Shown: positions 26,387 through 33,867 of the stretch, in pieces | How the letters are laid out: every line of letters begins with the position of its first letter | Numbering within the stretch: the stretch's first letter is position 1 | NCBI GenBank assembly: GCA_007118975.1 | Contig: SKQO01000129.1 | Location: 1 to 33,867 of the forward strand | Direction: 5' to 3' | Length of the DNA: 33,867 nucleotides | Source of the DNA: Halobacteriales archaeon | GTDB lineage: Archaea > Halobacteriota > Halobacteria > Halobacteriales > SKNY01 | The notes under the pieces: generated by a model | What the model was told of the DNA's origin: nothing | The model's input: the letters and a program-made list of their open reading frames with translations, nothing else | Database searches by the model: none | Position numbers and translations under genes: made by a program

Positions 26387-26712
26387 TACGCCTCACTCCC
26401 CGTTTTCCAACTGCAACTGGACTGGCGTGGCGAACGTGGGCGATCTGCGTGTTTCGAAATCATCATCTTGCGGGCATCCACGCCGCCCGTATAAGAAATC
26501 CCCCGGATCGTGATCGACGAGCGGTGAATACGATCAGTTTCAACGGCGAATGACACGTTACCGACGTAGCGATATGTGTCTGCTCAGGGCCCGTGTTCTA
26601 CCATTCGAATACATGGACCTGCGCCGTTGGATTGCCACGGCTCATTTTGAGGTGTGATTGCACTGGAGCTGTATCGGGATTAACTTAAGGCGGTCAGGCC
26701 TGTGTGAACGAC
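26387..26712. other. Divergent intergenic region between the TIM-barrel run and the PHP gene
   Basis: There are 326 bases without a credible gene. On the minus strand GATTTCTTAT at 26491-26500 could be the TATA box of the three-gene run. On the plus strand TTAACTTAA at 26680-26688 fits the PHP gene. Confidence 0.45.
26680..26688 (+). promoter_or_regulatory. TATA-like box for the PHP-domain gene
   Basis: TTAACTTAA is centred about 29 bases before the ATG at 26713 and about 20 before the in-frame GTG at 26704, favouring the ATG. Confidence 0.4.
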
Positions 26713-27399
26713 ATGCACGCGGATCTGCACACTCATTCGGCCGCGTCGAGTGACTCCACCTTTCGATTGCAGGATCGGGTGTCACTCGCTGCCGAGGTCG
26801 GCGTGGACGTCGTCGGGGTGACCGATCATACGGCCGTCAGTCCCCGGCTTTCAGCACCGATCTCGGCGGCAGGAGATTGTGTCCTGATCGCGGGGGTGGA
26901 ACTGAACTGCACTGTCGATGGCGATCGCATCGATATACTCGGACTGTTCATCGAGCCGGAGGTCATGCGAGATCGTGTCGGCAGCGAAACCCACGGATCA
27001 GGTATTACGGTGGACGATGGCCCGGATCTTACGCCATCGCAACTCATCGGCTGGATTCACGAGGCAGGCGGCGTGGCGGTGCTCGCCCATCCCGGGCGGT
27101 ATCGACTCGACCTCGTGGCCCTGCTCGAGGAGCTGGTGGCTGTCGGGCTTGACGGTATCGAAACGGACTATGCCTACGACATGGCACCTGTTACGGGACC
27201 GCATACGCCGGAGGCGGAGATCCGAGAGTTGGCCGACCGCTTCGAGCTTTTGTCGTCCGGTGGCTCCGATTGTCACGGTCCGGGCTACAACGACGGCCCC
27301 TACATGGGTGCGGACGGGGTGGGAAAAGCGGCGCTTGCGGCACTCTGCGAGCGGGCGACGTCGACGGACGCGGAGCGAGACACTCCGGTGGTACCGTGA
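26713..27399 (+). CDS. PHP-domain metal-dependent phosphoesterase
   Basis: A 228-residue single-domain PHP protein. HADLHTHSAASSDST at residues 2-16 carries the first two His ligands. VVGVTDHTAVSP gives the Asp-His, VLIAGVELNCTVDG the Glu, VAVLAHPGRYRLD the next His, and LSSGGSDCHGPGYN the final Asp-His. All expected motifs are present in order. Relatives hydrolyse phosphoesters such as nucleoside 3',5'-bisphosphates or histidinol phosphate, or other small phosphates. The gene may be housekeeping or may hydrolyse a sugar phosphate made here. A GTG at 26704 would add three residues. It ends convergently with the binding-protein gene, about 47 bases away. Confidence 0.88.
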   Translation: MHADLHTHSAASSDSTFRLQDRVSLAAEVGVDVVGVTDHTAVSPRLSAPISAAGDCVLIAGVELNCTVDGDRIDILGLFIEPEVMRDRVGSETHGSGITVDDGPDLTPSQLIGWIHEAGGVAVLAHPGRYRLDLVALLEELVAVGLDGIETDYAYDMAPVTGPHTPEAEIRELADRFELLSSGGSDCHGPGYNDGPYMGADGVGKAALAALCERATSTDAERDTPVVP

Positions 27400-27446
27400 A
27401 CTGACAAGTTATGGGCGTCGACCTCCCCGCATTTAAACGGGCCTGC

Positions 27447-29735
27447 TTACCGGGGCGCCACTTCCGCTCCCCGTTTGGGATTTGCCGGGTCTGCCTGGAG
27501 TAGCCCTTCACCAAGCAAGTCGTGGAGGTGTGCGGATTCGGCAAAATACTCCCATTTCACGGCGGCATCTTCCGCTAGGTGTGTCAACTCGCCTGCCCAC
27601 AGCCAGTTTTCGCGGTTGAGGAAATGCTGGTCCGCTTGGAGTGCGACCGGTAGCCCCGGGAGGAACCAGTTTGTCACCCAGAGGTTCCATTTCCAGTAAT
27701 ACTCGGCGTTCTCTTCGTGGGGCTCGTCGTGTGGCGCATTGTAGTGTTCGACGTCGAGCAGCTCACCCAGAGGATCGGTCCGTTCCAGCGGGGTACGATC
27801 GATGTGGCGGACGATATAGAACCAGGGCATGTCGATCAGTTCGCCGTCCGGCTCACCGAGTGGCGGCACCTGGAAGTACGCGTCGTGCCAGGTTTCCGGC
27901 ATGCCATCGACGCGATCTTGTTCTCCCCAGCGATCGACGATCATCTCTTCCTGGTACTCGTGATCGAAGAAATTCAGCGTGCGGACGTCCCGTGCCGTGT
28001 CGATCGCGCGGCTGTAGTAGTGTTCTAAGTCGCCGAAGAACCCCGCGAGGGCGTTCGTCGTTCCGTGGTGGGACCACATGATGCCGTCGCCACGGCCCCC
28101 GTACTCGTCTTCGAATTTTTGTTCGGGCTCCTCGCTTCCGAAGGTCCGTTCGCTAAACGTTGCAGTCTCCAGCGGCTGGACGCTGATCTGGAAGCCAAAG
28201 TCGTTGAGTTGGCTGGAGATGGTTTCCTCCATGACCGGATTGTTCGATGGCGTATAGTACGGGACCTCGAGGGGCTGCCCGTTGGCGTTATACCACGTCT
28301 CGTCTTCCCGCGACCATCCCACCTCCTCGAGGAGTTCGGTAGCCCGGTCGAGGTCTTGTTCATAGTCGACCAGGTTCTCCTCGACCCACTCGTCGGAAAC
28401 GACCGCGGGACGGCTCCACGTATCTCCAGCCGGTACGTTGACAGGGGCTGTTGCCGTTTCGTGGATGTTCCCGGCGATCGCCCGCGTATCCAACGCATAG
28501 AGGATTGCTTGCCGCACTTCCGGCGGTCGAAACGTCGCGTTCATCGCGCTCAGATCGAACGTGATCGAGTGACCCCGCGGGGAGGGGGCGCTCAGTTCTT
28601 CGAGCGAATCGGGGAAATTATCGATGGTTTCCGGCGTGACAGACACCGATGCGTAATCGAGCCGGTTGGCCGCGAGGGAGGCCATCGTACGGGTTTCGTC
28701 CTCGCTCCATTCCGCAAATACCTCGTCGAAATTCACCCGGTCGGCGTGGTGGAATTCCGGATTGGGTACCAACCGGACGCCCTCGGTCCCGACGATCTCG
28801 TCAATCATCCATGCACCGGTGCTCGGCGGAGGATCTTCCCGGCTGGCCTCCATATCATCAGCCGAAATATATGGTTCGATCAGGTCACCGGTGGTCGGCT
28901 TGTCCTCGACTTGCTCGTCCAGCATCTCGATCGCAGCATCGGTATATTCGTCCCACGGACCCCAGTGTGCCGGGAAACTCACGCCGAGTCGACTGTCCCA
29001 GCGCCCGCTGATCCAGTACAGTGCGAGTGTGTAATCGAACTCCCAGCCACCGACCTCCTCCCATGCCGGCGTATCCGGCGTAAACAACGAGACTTCCTTC
29101 CCGTCGAGCCCGTCCGGGGCCTCAAACGAAGCAACCCAGCCGCTGATATGGACGGCGCCGGGGTCGTACTCCCAGTCCCCGTCGGGTCCGGGATTTGCCC
29201 GGTACGCGACGTTGGCGAGGATGTCCCTCGCCGTCACGTCAACGCCATCGCTCCAGGTTGCGTCGTCACGAATCTTCAACCAGATCTCGCGGCCATCGAT
29301 GTCAAAATCCTCGAGCACCTGGGGATAGGTGTCACCGAGCGCGTCCCGGCCGACCCAGTAATGTCGTCCTCGCCACCGCCCCCAAAGATTGGACGATTGA
29401 ACGAGTTGCCAGATTTCCGTCGCTTCCTCTAGCTCTGTTTCGATTCCACTTGTCGTCTGCCAGATGAAATGCATTTCCGCGGGGTTGCTCGCGATCGGCA
29501 GGTAGAATGCCTGCCCTTCGACGAACGCTTCGTCCGGATCGATGTCGACTTCATCGTCATCCGGCACGTCGATATCATCGATGTCCGCGGTGTCATCGAC
29601 AAGGACGTCGTCCGGTGGTTCCTCGTCGTCCCCAATGCATCCGGCCAATGCCGTCGTGCCCAGTGCGCCCGTTGCCAGGAGTCGCCGCCGGGTTGGTGTA
29701 GCTACCGCCCGGCGATTCGTGTCGTAATTTGACAT
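27447..29735 (-). CDS. Tat-exported ABC transporter substrate-binding lipoprotein, family 5 (second complete copy)
   Basis: A 762-residue solute-binding lipoprotein. PTRRRLLATGALGTTALAGC at residues 14-33 is a twin-arginine signal ending in a lipobox, with Cys33 as the anchor. A long Asp-rich spacer follows. The SBP_bac_5 body includes IRDDATWSDGVDVTARDIL, TRTMASLAANRLDYASV and SSQLNDFGFQISVQPLE. The C-terminal region with NAPHDEPHEENAEYYWKWNLW matches the remnant at 22681 closely and the protein at 12785 more distantly, so these are paralogues. The frame stays open 251 codons further upstream, but that part has no export signal or family similarity. A TATA-like AGAATTATCA at 29761-29770 supports the ATG at 29735. 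It is divergent from the second Gfo/Idh/MocA gene, with which it may be co-regulated. No transporter membrane subunits are present. Confidence 0.92.
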   Translation of the reverse strand: MSNYDTNRRAVATPTRRRLLATGALGTTALAGCIGDDEEPPDDVLVDDTADIDDIDVPDDDEVDIDPDEAFVEGQAFYLPIASNPAEMHFIWQTTSGIETELEEATEIWQLVQSSNLWGRWRGRHYWVGRDALGDTYPQVLEDFDIDGREIWLKIRDDATWSDGVDVTARDILANVAYRANPGPDGDWEYDPGAVHISGWVASFEAPDGLDGKEVSLFTPDTPAWEEVGGWEFDYTLALYWISGRWDSRLGVSFPAHWGPWDEYTDAAIEMLDEQVEDKPTTGDLIEPYISADDMEASREDPPPSTGAWMIDEIVGTEGVRLVPNPEFHHADRVNFDEVFAEWSEDETRTMASLAANRLDYASVSVTPETIDNFPDSLEELSAPSPRGHSITFDLSAMNATFRPPEVRQAILYALDTRAIAGNIHETATAPVNVPAGDTWSRPAVVSDEWVEENLVDYEQDLDRATELLEEVGWSREDETWYNANGQPLEVPYYTPSNNPVMEETISSQLNDFGFQISVQPLETATFSERTFGSEEPEQKFEDEYGGRGDGIMWSHHGTTNALAGFFGDLEHYYSRAIDTARDVRTLNFFDHEYQEEMIVDRWGEQDRVDGMPETWHDAYFQVPPLGEPDGELIDMPWFYIVRHIDRTPLERTDPLGELLDVEHYNAPHDEPHEENAEYYWKWNLWVTNWFLPGLPVALQADQHFLNRENWLWAGELTHLAEDAAVKWEYFAESAHLHDLLGEGLLQADPANPKRGAEVAPR

Positions 29736-29760
29736 GGATATCGATATGGGCAATTGCCAC

Positions 29761-29770
29761 TGATAATTCT
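29761..29770 (-). promoter_or_regulatory. TATA-like box for the second binding-protein gene
   Basis: On the minus strand AGAATTATCA lies about 26-35 bases upstream of the ATG at 29735, consistent with a leaderless transcript. Confidence 0.5.
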
Positions 29771-29919
29771 TCGCTCCCCGGAACATTGATCGACCTACGG
29801 TCGAGGTCGATACTGATCCATTCGGACACTCCCAATCATACATTGGGGCCTCACCTCCGAATTCTGAGGTTGATTGACACCACCGGGCGATACTTGCACG
29901 AACGGCCCGAGACCGTGGA

Positions 29920-29927
29920 TTTTTACC
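29920..29927 (+). promoter_or_regulatory. TATA-like box for the second Gfo/Idh/MocA gene
   Basis: TTTTTACC is centred about 26 bases before the ATG at 29949 and supports this start over the longer frame that begins at 29874. Confidence 0.45.
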
Positions 29928-29948
29928 TATCCCCTCTGCCTGGTCGCT

Positions 29949-30941
29949 ATGGTGACTGTTCGAACCGGCGTCATCGGCTGTAAAGGCACACACGCGGACG
30001 GTGTCATCGAGAGCGAATACGGCACATGCGTGGCATGTGCGGATCTGGACGAACCGACGGCGAGATCGTTCGCCGAGGAATACGGGGGCGACTGGTTTAC
30101 GGACCACGAAGAGATGGTTCGGGAGGCGGATCTCGACGCAGTCACGATCGCCACGCCCAGTGGCACCCACGCGGACATCGCGATCGACTGTCTGGAGGCG
30201 GGCGCACACGTCCTCTGCGAGAAACCACTCGATGTCTATATCGACCGTGTCGATGCGATGATCGAGACGGCCGACCGCGAGGACCGTATTCTCGCCGGCA
30301 TCTTTCAGCGACGGGCTGACCCCGAGTATCAACGGGCCAGAGAGGCCATCCAGGCTGGCGAGGTGGGAGATCCCGTTCTCGGGGACGTCCACATCAAGTG
30401 GTTCCGAACTGACGAGTACTACGGCAGGGGCGACTGGCGAGGGACGCGGGCACTCGACGGTGGTTGCCTGATGAACCAGGGAATCCACAGCATCGATCTC
30501 CTACAGTGGCTGATGGGTGGCGTCGAAAGCGTCTACGCCATTACCGATACGGTCGCCCACGATATGGAAATGGAGGACGTGGCGGCCGCGGTACTGACGT
30601 TCGAAAACGGCGCCCACGGGACGATCGAAGCGACGACTGCGACGCCCGAGGGTCGGTCCCAACTGTCCGTCGACGGGACGGAGGGGAGCTACGTTGCCGG
30701 CGAGTATCTTCGAACGATCGATGAGGACGTCGATATTGCGTCGATCCCGGATCCGCCCGATGCACCCCGGGCCGGACAGATCGACGATTTCCTCGAAGCG
30801 ATCGTCGAGGGACGCGAGCCGATGGTCCCGGGTCGGGCAGCCCGGGACGCCGTGGAGGTCGTGCTTGCCTGTTATGCCTCCGCTAATCTGGAACGGCGGG
30901 TCGAGCTGGACGAACTCCGGGAGCTCGCCGAACATACCTGA
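29949..30941 (+). CDS. Gfo/Idh/MocA family oxidoreductase (second copy)
   Basis: A 330-residue oxidoreductase. VRTGVIGCKGTHADGVI at residues 4-20 is the Rossmann loop, in which GCKGTHA departs from the usual GxGxxG by a Lys. IATPSGTHADIAIDCLEAG and VLCEKPLDVY follow with the catalytic EKP Lys. GGCLMNQGIHSIDLLQWLMG gives the His/Asp pair of the sugar-binding domain. The C-terminus ends with PGRAARDAVEVVLACYASA, the normal closing helix. It is only distantly similar to the first copy at 19729, so the two probably use different sugars. Divergent transcription with a binding-protein gene suggests that it oxidises the imported sugar. It could be a D-apiose dehydrogenase-type or another aldose or cyclitol dehydrogenase. 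Confidence 0.88.
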   Translation: MVTVRTGVIGCKGTHADGVIESEYGTCVACADLDEPTARSFAEEYGGDWFTDHEEMVREADLDAVTIATPSGTHADIAIDCLEAGAHVLCEKPLDVYIDRVDAMIETADREDRILAGIFQRRADPEYQRAREAIQAGEVGDPVLGDVHIKWFRTDEYYGRGDWRGTRALDGGCLMNQGIHSIDLLQWLMGGVESVYAITDTVAHDMEMEDVAAAVLTFENGAHGTIEATTATPEGRSQLSVDGTEGSYVAGEYLRTIDEDVDIASIPDPPDAPRAGQIDDFLEAIVEGREPMVPGRAARDAVEVVLACYASANLERRVELDELRELAEHT

Positions 30942-31439
30942 AGGGGATCGAGCTACTCTGAACGAACGGTTCGGATCGGGCATTGTGAGCAGTAAGTTCG
31001 ACTGGGTATCTCACGAGTCCTCGGCGTGAATCGCGGAGGACGGACCCATCCGGTCCTGACCGATCAGTCTCCTCGTCTGGCTGTACGGCATGTCGCACCC
31101 GCACCGTCGACGGGGAACAATATCAAACTCCTTGCAAGCGGTCCCGACGGGAACGCCGAGACGCTAATTCTCGTGGACGGTGCCGGGGATTTCAATCGAT
31201 ACGCGGACACAGAGAGCGGCGGATACACCGTCGAACCCACGCGAGGAATCGGTGAGCACAGTCGGGCGGAGGGCCTGTTGACGTAGACGGGATCGAAATA
31301 CCGGCCGATCTGCACCACCTCGGGAATGTACGGGACGCTTCTGTCATCTCCGTTGAGCGGGGCCCGAGACCGTCCCCATCTTCCTCGGTTCTTGTCGATC
31401 CCATCGCCGTCCACGCCACGTCTCTGCTTGTCGCCGTCG
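30942..31439. other. Intergenic region of about 0.5 kb without a convincing gene
   Basis: Between the convergent Gfo/Idh/MocA and sulfatase E genes, frames of up to 86 codons (plus) and 144 codons (minus) are open but show no family motif. The sequence is as GC-rich as genes, so decayed coding DNA is possible. I saw no clear hairpin or repeat. Confidence 0.4.
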
Positions 31440-32840
31440 TCACTCCCAGACGTCCCAGGCACTCCATTCAACGGTCGAGAGACGTCCGTCCTGGACAAAC
31501 CCCTCCGGTCTGCCGGTCAGCTCCTCGACGAGCCGGCCGCGGAATCCCGCAACGCGCTCGGCATGTGCCGGGTCGTCCACCAGATTGGTTTCCTCGAGGG
31601 GGTCCGCGTCGAGATCCGCGAGCAGCTCTTCGCCGGTCACCGGGTTCCACTGATACTTGTAGCGCTCTTCCACCAGGTATTGCGCTCCAAGGCGCTGGTC
31701 GTAGTGCGGAGCGTGCTCGCCGTGGTAGACGTCTCGCCAGACATCCGGCCCGTCGTCGAGAAGCGAGAGAATGCTCCGACCCTCTACCGTCTCCGGGATC
31801 GAGATGCCCGCGCTGTCGAGGAGCGTCGGCATCACGTCCTCCAGACCCACAGGGGCCGAGACCACGTCTTCATCGTTCCGGTCCGGATGGTTGAACAGGA
31901 ACGGCACGCGGGCGCTCCCCTCGTATCCGTACGTTTTCCGCCAGTGGTTGTGGTCGCCGAGCATCTCGCCGTGATCCGAGGTGAACAGAATCACCGTGTC
32001 GTCAGGGATGGCCCGAAACACGCGCTGGAGCTGGTGGTCGATGTGGGTGATCAGGCCGTAATAGCCGACCCGCGCTCGATGAATGGCATCGTCGGGCAGG
32101 TCCGCAACGGGCGCATCGAGTTCAGGATATTGCGGGATGAGGTCCGCTACCCGCTCGGTCCAGTCGCCCATCGCGGGCCCAGGAAGGTCGCGATCTGCAT
32201 ACATATCCCAGTACGGCTGTGGCGGATCGAACGGTTGGTGGGGCCGGTGATAGGAGAGCATCAGGAAGAACGGCCGGGTCGGATCGCGACGATCGAAAAA
32301 GTCGAGCGCCCGCTCGGTCGTCCACGTCGTTGGATGCAGGTGTTCGGGCAGATGCGACGGCCGGGCATCCCAGGAGTTCCAGTTGCAGCCGTGGGAAATC
32401 TCCGAGAAGTTACCGTCGCTTTTCCGCTCGAGCCAGTTTCGATAATCGTCACCACCCGCCGTGTGGAGGAGCATGTGTTCGAACCCACAGTGCTTTCTGG
32501 GCGGTCGGCCGTGATGTTTGCCGACTAACTGGGTCTGGTAGCCGGCGTCGCGAAACACCCGCGGCATCGGGTTCTCGAAGTCCCACTCGGAGTTCACCCA
32601 CTTCGGACACCCGTTCGTCGCGGGCGTTTGCCCCGTCAACAGGCATCGTCTGGCCGGCACACACGACGGGATCGGTGTATACCCCCGCGAGAACAGCGTG
32701 CCGTCGTCGACCAGGTTGTTGAGCGACGGCGTGTGGACCACCGGATCGCCATTGATCGTGGGACAAGCTGGGTCAGCGCCGACTGCATCCCCGCGGTGTT
32801 GATCGGTCATCACGAACAGGACGTTTGGCCTGTCTGGCAT
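31440..32840 (-). CDS. Sulfatase E, type I with a CVPAR motif
   Basis: A 466-residue sulfatase. RPNVLFVMTDQHRGDAVG at residues 4-21 is the N-terminal metal site. SCVPARRCLLTG has the formylglycine Cys at residue 60 in a CxPAR context. LVGKHHGRPPRKHCGFEHML is the family lysine/histidine region. LFTSDHGEMLGDHNHWRK is the second metal site, and the C-terminal ELLADLDADPLEETNLVDDP is the closing signature. The TDQHRGD start groups it with iduronate-2-sulfatase-like and choline-sulfatase-like enzymes acting on small or carbohydrate esters. ATG 32840 is chosen; a GTG at 32864 would add eight residues without family similarity. Sulfatase F lies upstream on the same strand with about 230 bases between. 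Confidence 0.9.
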   Translation of the reverse strand: MPDRPNVLFVMTDQHRGDAVGADPACPTINGDPVVHTPSLNNLVDDGTLFSRGYTPIPSCVPARRCLLTGQTPATNGCPKWVNSEWDFENPMPRVFRDAGYQTQLVGKHHGRPPRKHCGFEHMLLHTAGGDDYRNWLERKSDGNFSEISHGCNWNSWDARPSHLPEHLHPTTWTTERALDFFDRRDPTRPFFLMLSYHRPHQPFDPPQPYWDMYADRDLPGPAMGDWTERVADLIPQYPELDAPVADLPDDAIHRARVGYYGLITHIDHQLQRVFRAIPDDTVILFTSDHGEMLGDHNHWRKTYGYEGSARVPFLFNHPDRNDEDVVSAPVGLEDVMPTLLDSAGISIPETVEGRSILSLLDDGPDVWRDVYHGEHAPHYDQRLGAQYLVEERYKYQWNPVTGEELLADLDADPLEETNLVDDPAHAERVAGFRGRLVEELTGRPEGFVQDGRLSTVEWSAWDVWE

Positions 32841-33069
32841 GCGCACGCTGTCGAGCCATCCCACCTAAAGGTTGGTCTCGCCTGTTGTCCGTGCCCCGTC
32901 GGTGCACTGCCGCGATGCGTTCAATCCCCCCTGGCTCTCGGCTCGGTCTGTGCAGGTCCCGTTTCTTCGTGCCGGCGTTGTGCTCCTTCGGATGCGACCG
33001 ATCGCCCGCCGCCGCTGGGGTCGAGAGCAAACGGTTTCCGGACATGGAGAGCATCGCGGGAGTGGTCGA

Positions 33070-33867
33070 TCACACGAGATATCCATCGTGGCCGAACGCG
33101 GGCTTGAGTCGGTAGTCGTCCGCCGTTCGCTCCAGTGTCGCCAGCAGCAGTCCGTGCATGCGGGTCGCGACATTGGCATACGCTGGGTCGTCGACCAGGT
33201 TGCGTCGTTCGTAGGGATCGGCCGCGAGGTCGAACAGCTGCCAGGGCTCGCCGCCGCGAATGCCGCCCTTGACTACGTACTTGTAGTCGACCGTCCGGTA
33301 CGCCCGCCACGTTTCGTCATTATACGGCGCGTTCGGGCGATCCTCCCGCACGAACTCCAGCAGTACCCCCTCCCGGTCGAGGTCGGATTGCTCCCCGCGC
33401 ATCACCGGTGTGAGGTCGACCCCCGGTTTTTCGTCGGCTTCCATTCCGGCCAGCCCCAACAACGTCGGGTACCAATCCTCCGTATTCGTCGGTTCTTCGA
33501 TGACCCGTCCACCATCGATACCGCCATCCGGGTACGAGACGATGAACGGGACCCCGACGGACTCCTCGAAAGGGTGTTGTTTGCCCCGGAGGCCGTGGCT
33601 GCCCAGTAGCTCGCCGTGGTCGGAGAGGAACGCAAGCGCACTCTCCTCGCGTATGCCGCGGGCGACGAGCTCATTCGTGAACTGTCCAACGTTCCGATCC
33701 AGATTTTCGATCATTGCGTAGTACTTGCGGAGGTCGTCGAGGACGGTATCGCGAGCGTACGGATCCTCGGTTACTGCCGCTGTTCCGGTTTGCGTCGATC
33801 CCCAGCTCCTATACCCCGACGGAAGCCGTTCTTCGTTCCCAAGTGGAACGTTTGGCCGCGGTTCAAC
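33070..33867 (-). CDS. Sulfatase F, C-terminal part (5' end outside window)
   Basis: The frame is open to the right edge of the window, so only the last 265 residues are visible. YYAMIENLDRNVGQF is the helix that precedes the second metal site in sulfatases. FLSDHGELLGSHGLRGKQHPFEES holds the Asp-His pair, followed by VGVPFIVSYPDG. The end contains LFDLAADPYERRNLVDDP, the standard closing signature. The active-site Cys region lies beyond the window, so whether it is a Cys- or Ser-type sulfatase cannot be seen. It is in the same orientation as sulfatase E, which suggests that the sulfatase cluster continues to the right. Confidence 0.9.
   Translation of the reverse strand, partial: VEPRPNVPLGNEERLPSGYRSWGSTQTGTAAVTEDPYARDTVLDDLRKYYAMIENLDRNVGQFTNELVARGIREESALAFLSDHGELLGSHGLRGKQHPFEESVGVPFIVSYPDGGIDGGRVIEEPTNTEDWYPTLLGLAGMEADEKPGVDLTPVMRGEQSDLDREGVLLEFVREDRPNAPYNDETWRAYRTVDYKYVVKGGIRGGEPWQLFDLAADPYERRNLVDDPAYANVATRMHGLLLATLERTADDYRLKPAFGHDGYLV

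Noticed and set aside
29736..30488. Long upstream extension of the second binding-protein reading frame
   Set aside because: The extra 251 codons have no export signal or family similarity and overlap the convincing Gfo/Idh/MocA gene. The Tat signal begins at the ATG at 29735.
31026..31498. Open frames on both strands downstream of the second Gfo/Idh/MocA gene
   Set aside because: They are short, without motifs, and explained by the high GC content that lowers stop frequency.
1..33867. tRNA, rRNA, CRISPR arrays or complete insertion sequences
   Set aside because: Reading the window by eye showed no cloverleaf-type sequence, regularly spaced repeats or intact transposase. Short RNAs could still be missed.

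Overview
The window looks like a moderately GC-rich haloarchaeal chromosome or large plasmid. The proteins are rich in Asp and Glu. The two complete binding proteins carry twin-arginine lipoprotein signals followed by Asp-rich linkers. Several genes start with an ATG about 26-30 bases downstream of a TATA-like box and have no clear Shine-Dalgarno sequence, which is the leaderless pattern usual in Halobacteria. I cannot name the genus. No rRNA, tRNA or CRISPR array was seen.

Layout. 1-0.9 kb: tail of a SAM methyltransferase and a small membrane protein. 0.9-10.6 kb: an MDR dehydrogenase, four complete sulfatases (A to D) and a DUF3604 PHP-like hydrolase. 10.9-15.0 kb: a flavin-dependent halogenase and a Tat-exported family 5 solute-binding lipoprotein. 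15.1-18.7 kb: a DUF1537 acid-sugar kinase and a RuBisCO-like protein (RLP), one base apart, divergent from an ApnO-like oxidoisomerase. 18.7-20.8 kb: an SDR with an apparent one-base frameshift and a Gfo/Idh/MocA dehydrogenase. 21.0-23.3 kb: a lone family 2 glycosyltransferase, 0.7 kb without a recognisable gene, and the C-terminal remnant of a third binding protein. 23.5-27.4 kb: a 2-hydroxyacid dehydrogenase and two xylose-isomerase-like TIM barrels on one strand, then a PHP-domain protein. 27.4-30.9 kb: a second complete binding protein divergent from a second Gfo/Idh/MocA dehydrogenase. 31.4-33.9 kb: a fifth sulfatase and a sixth cut by the window edge.

How the genes may work together (inference). 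The six sulfatases could strip sulfate esters or N-sulfate from a sulfated glycan or glycoside. The lipoproteins would capture the products, although no permease is present here. Two Gfo/Idh/MocA enzymes, the SDR and the MDR could oxidise the released sugars. The trio ApnO-like oxidoisomerase, DUF1537 kinase and RLP matches the core of the oxidative D-apiose/D-apionate route known in bacteria: apionate to 3-oxo-isoapionate, then its 4-phosphate, then decarboxylation or transcarboxylation/hydrolysis. The 2-hydroxyacid dehydrogenase and the hydroxypyruvate-isomerase-like protein could handle two- and three-carbon products such as glycolate, glyoxylate and hydroxypyruvate. A sulfated-glycan plus branched-sugar degradation island in a haloarchaeon is the most interesting reading of the window.
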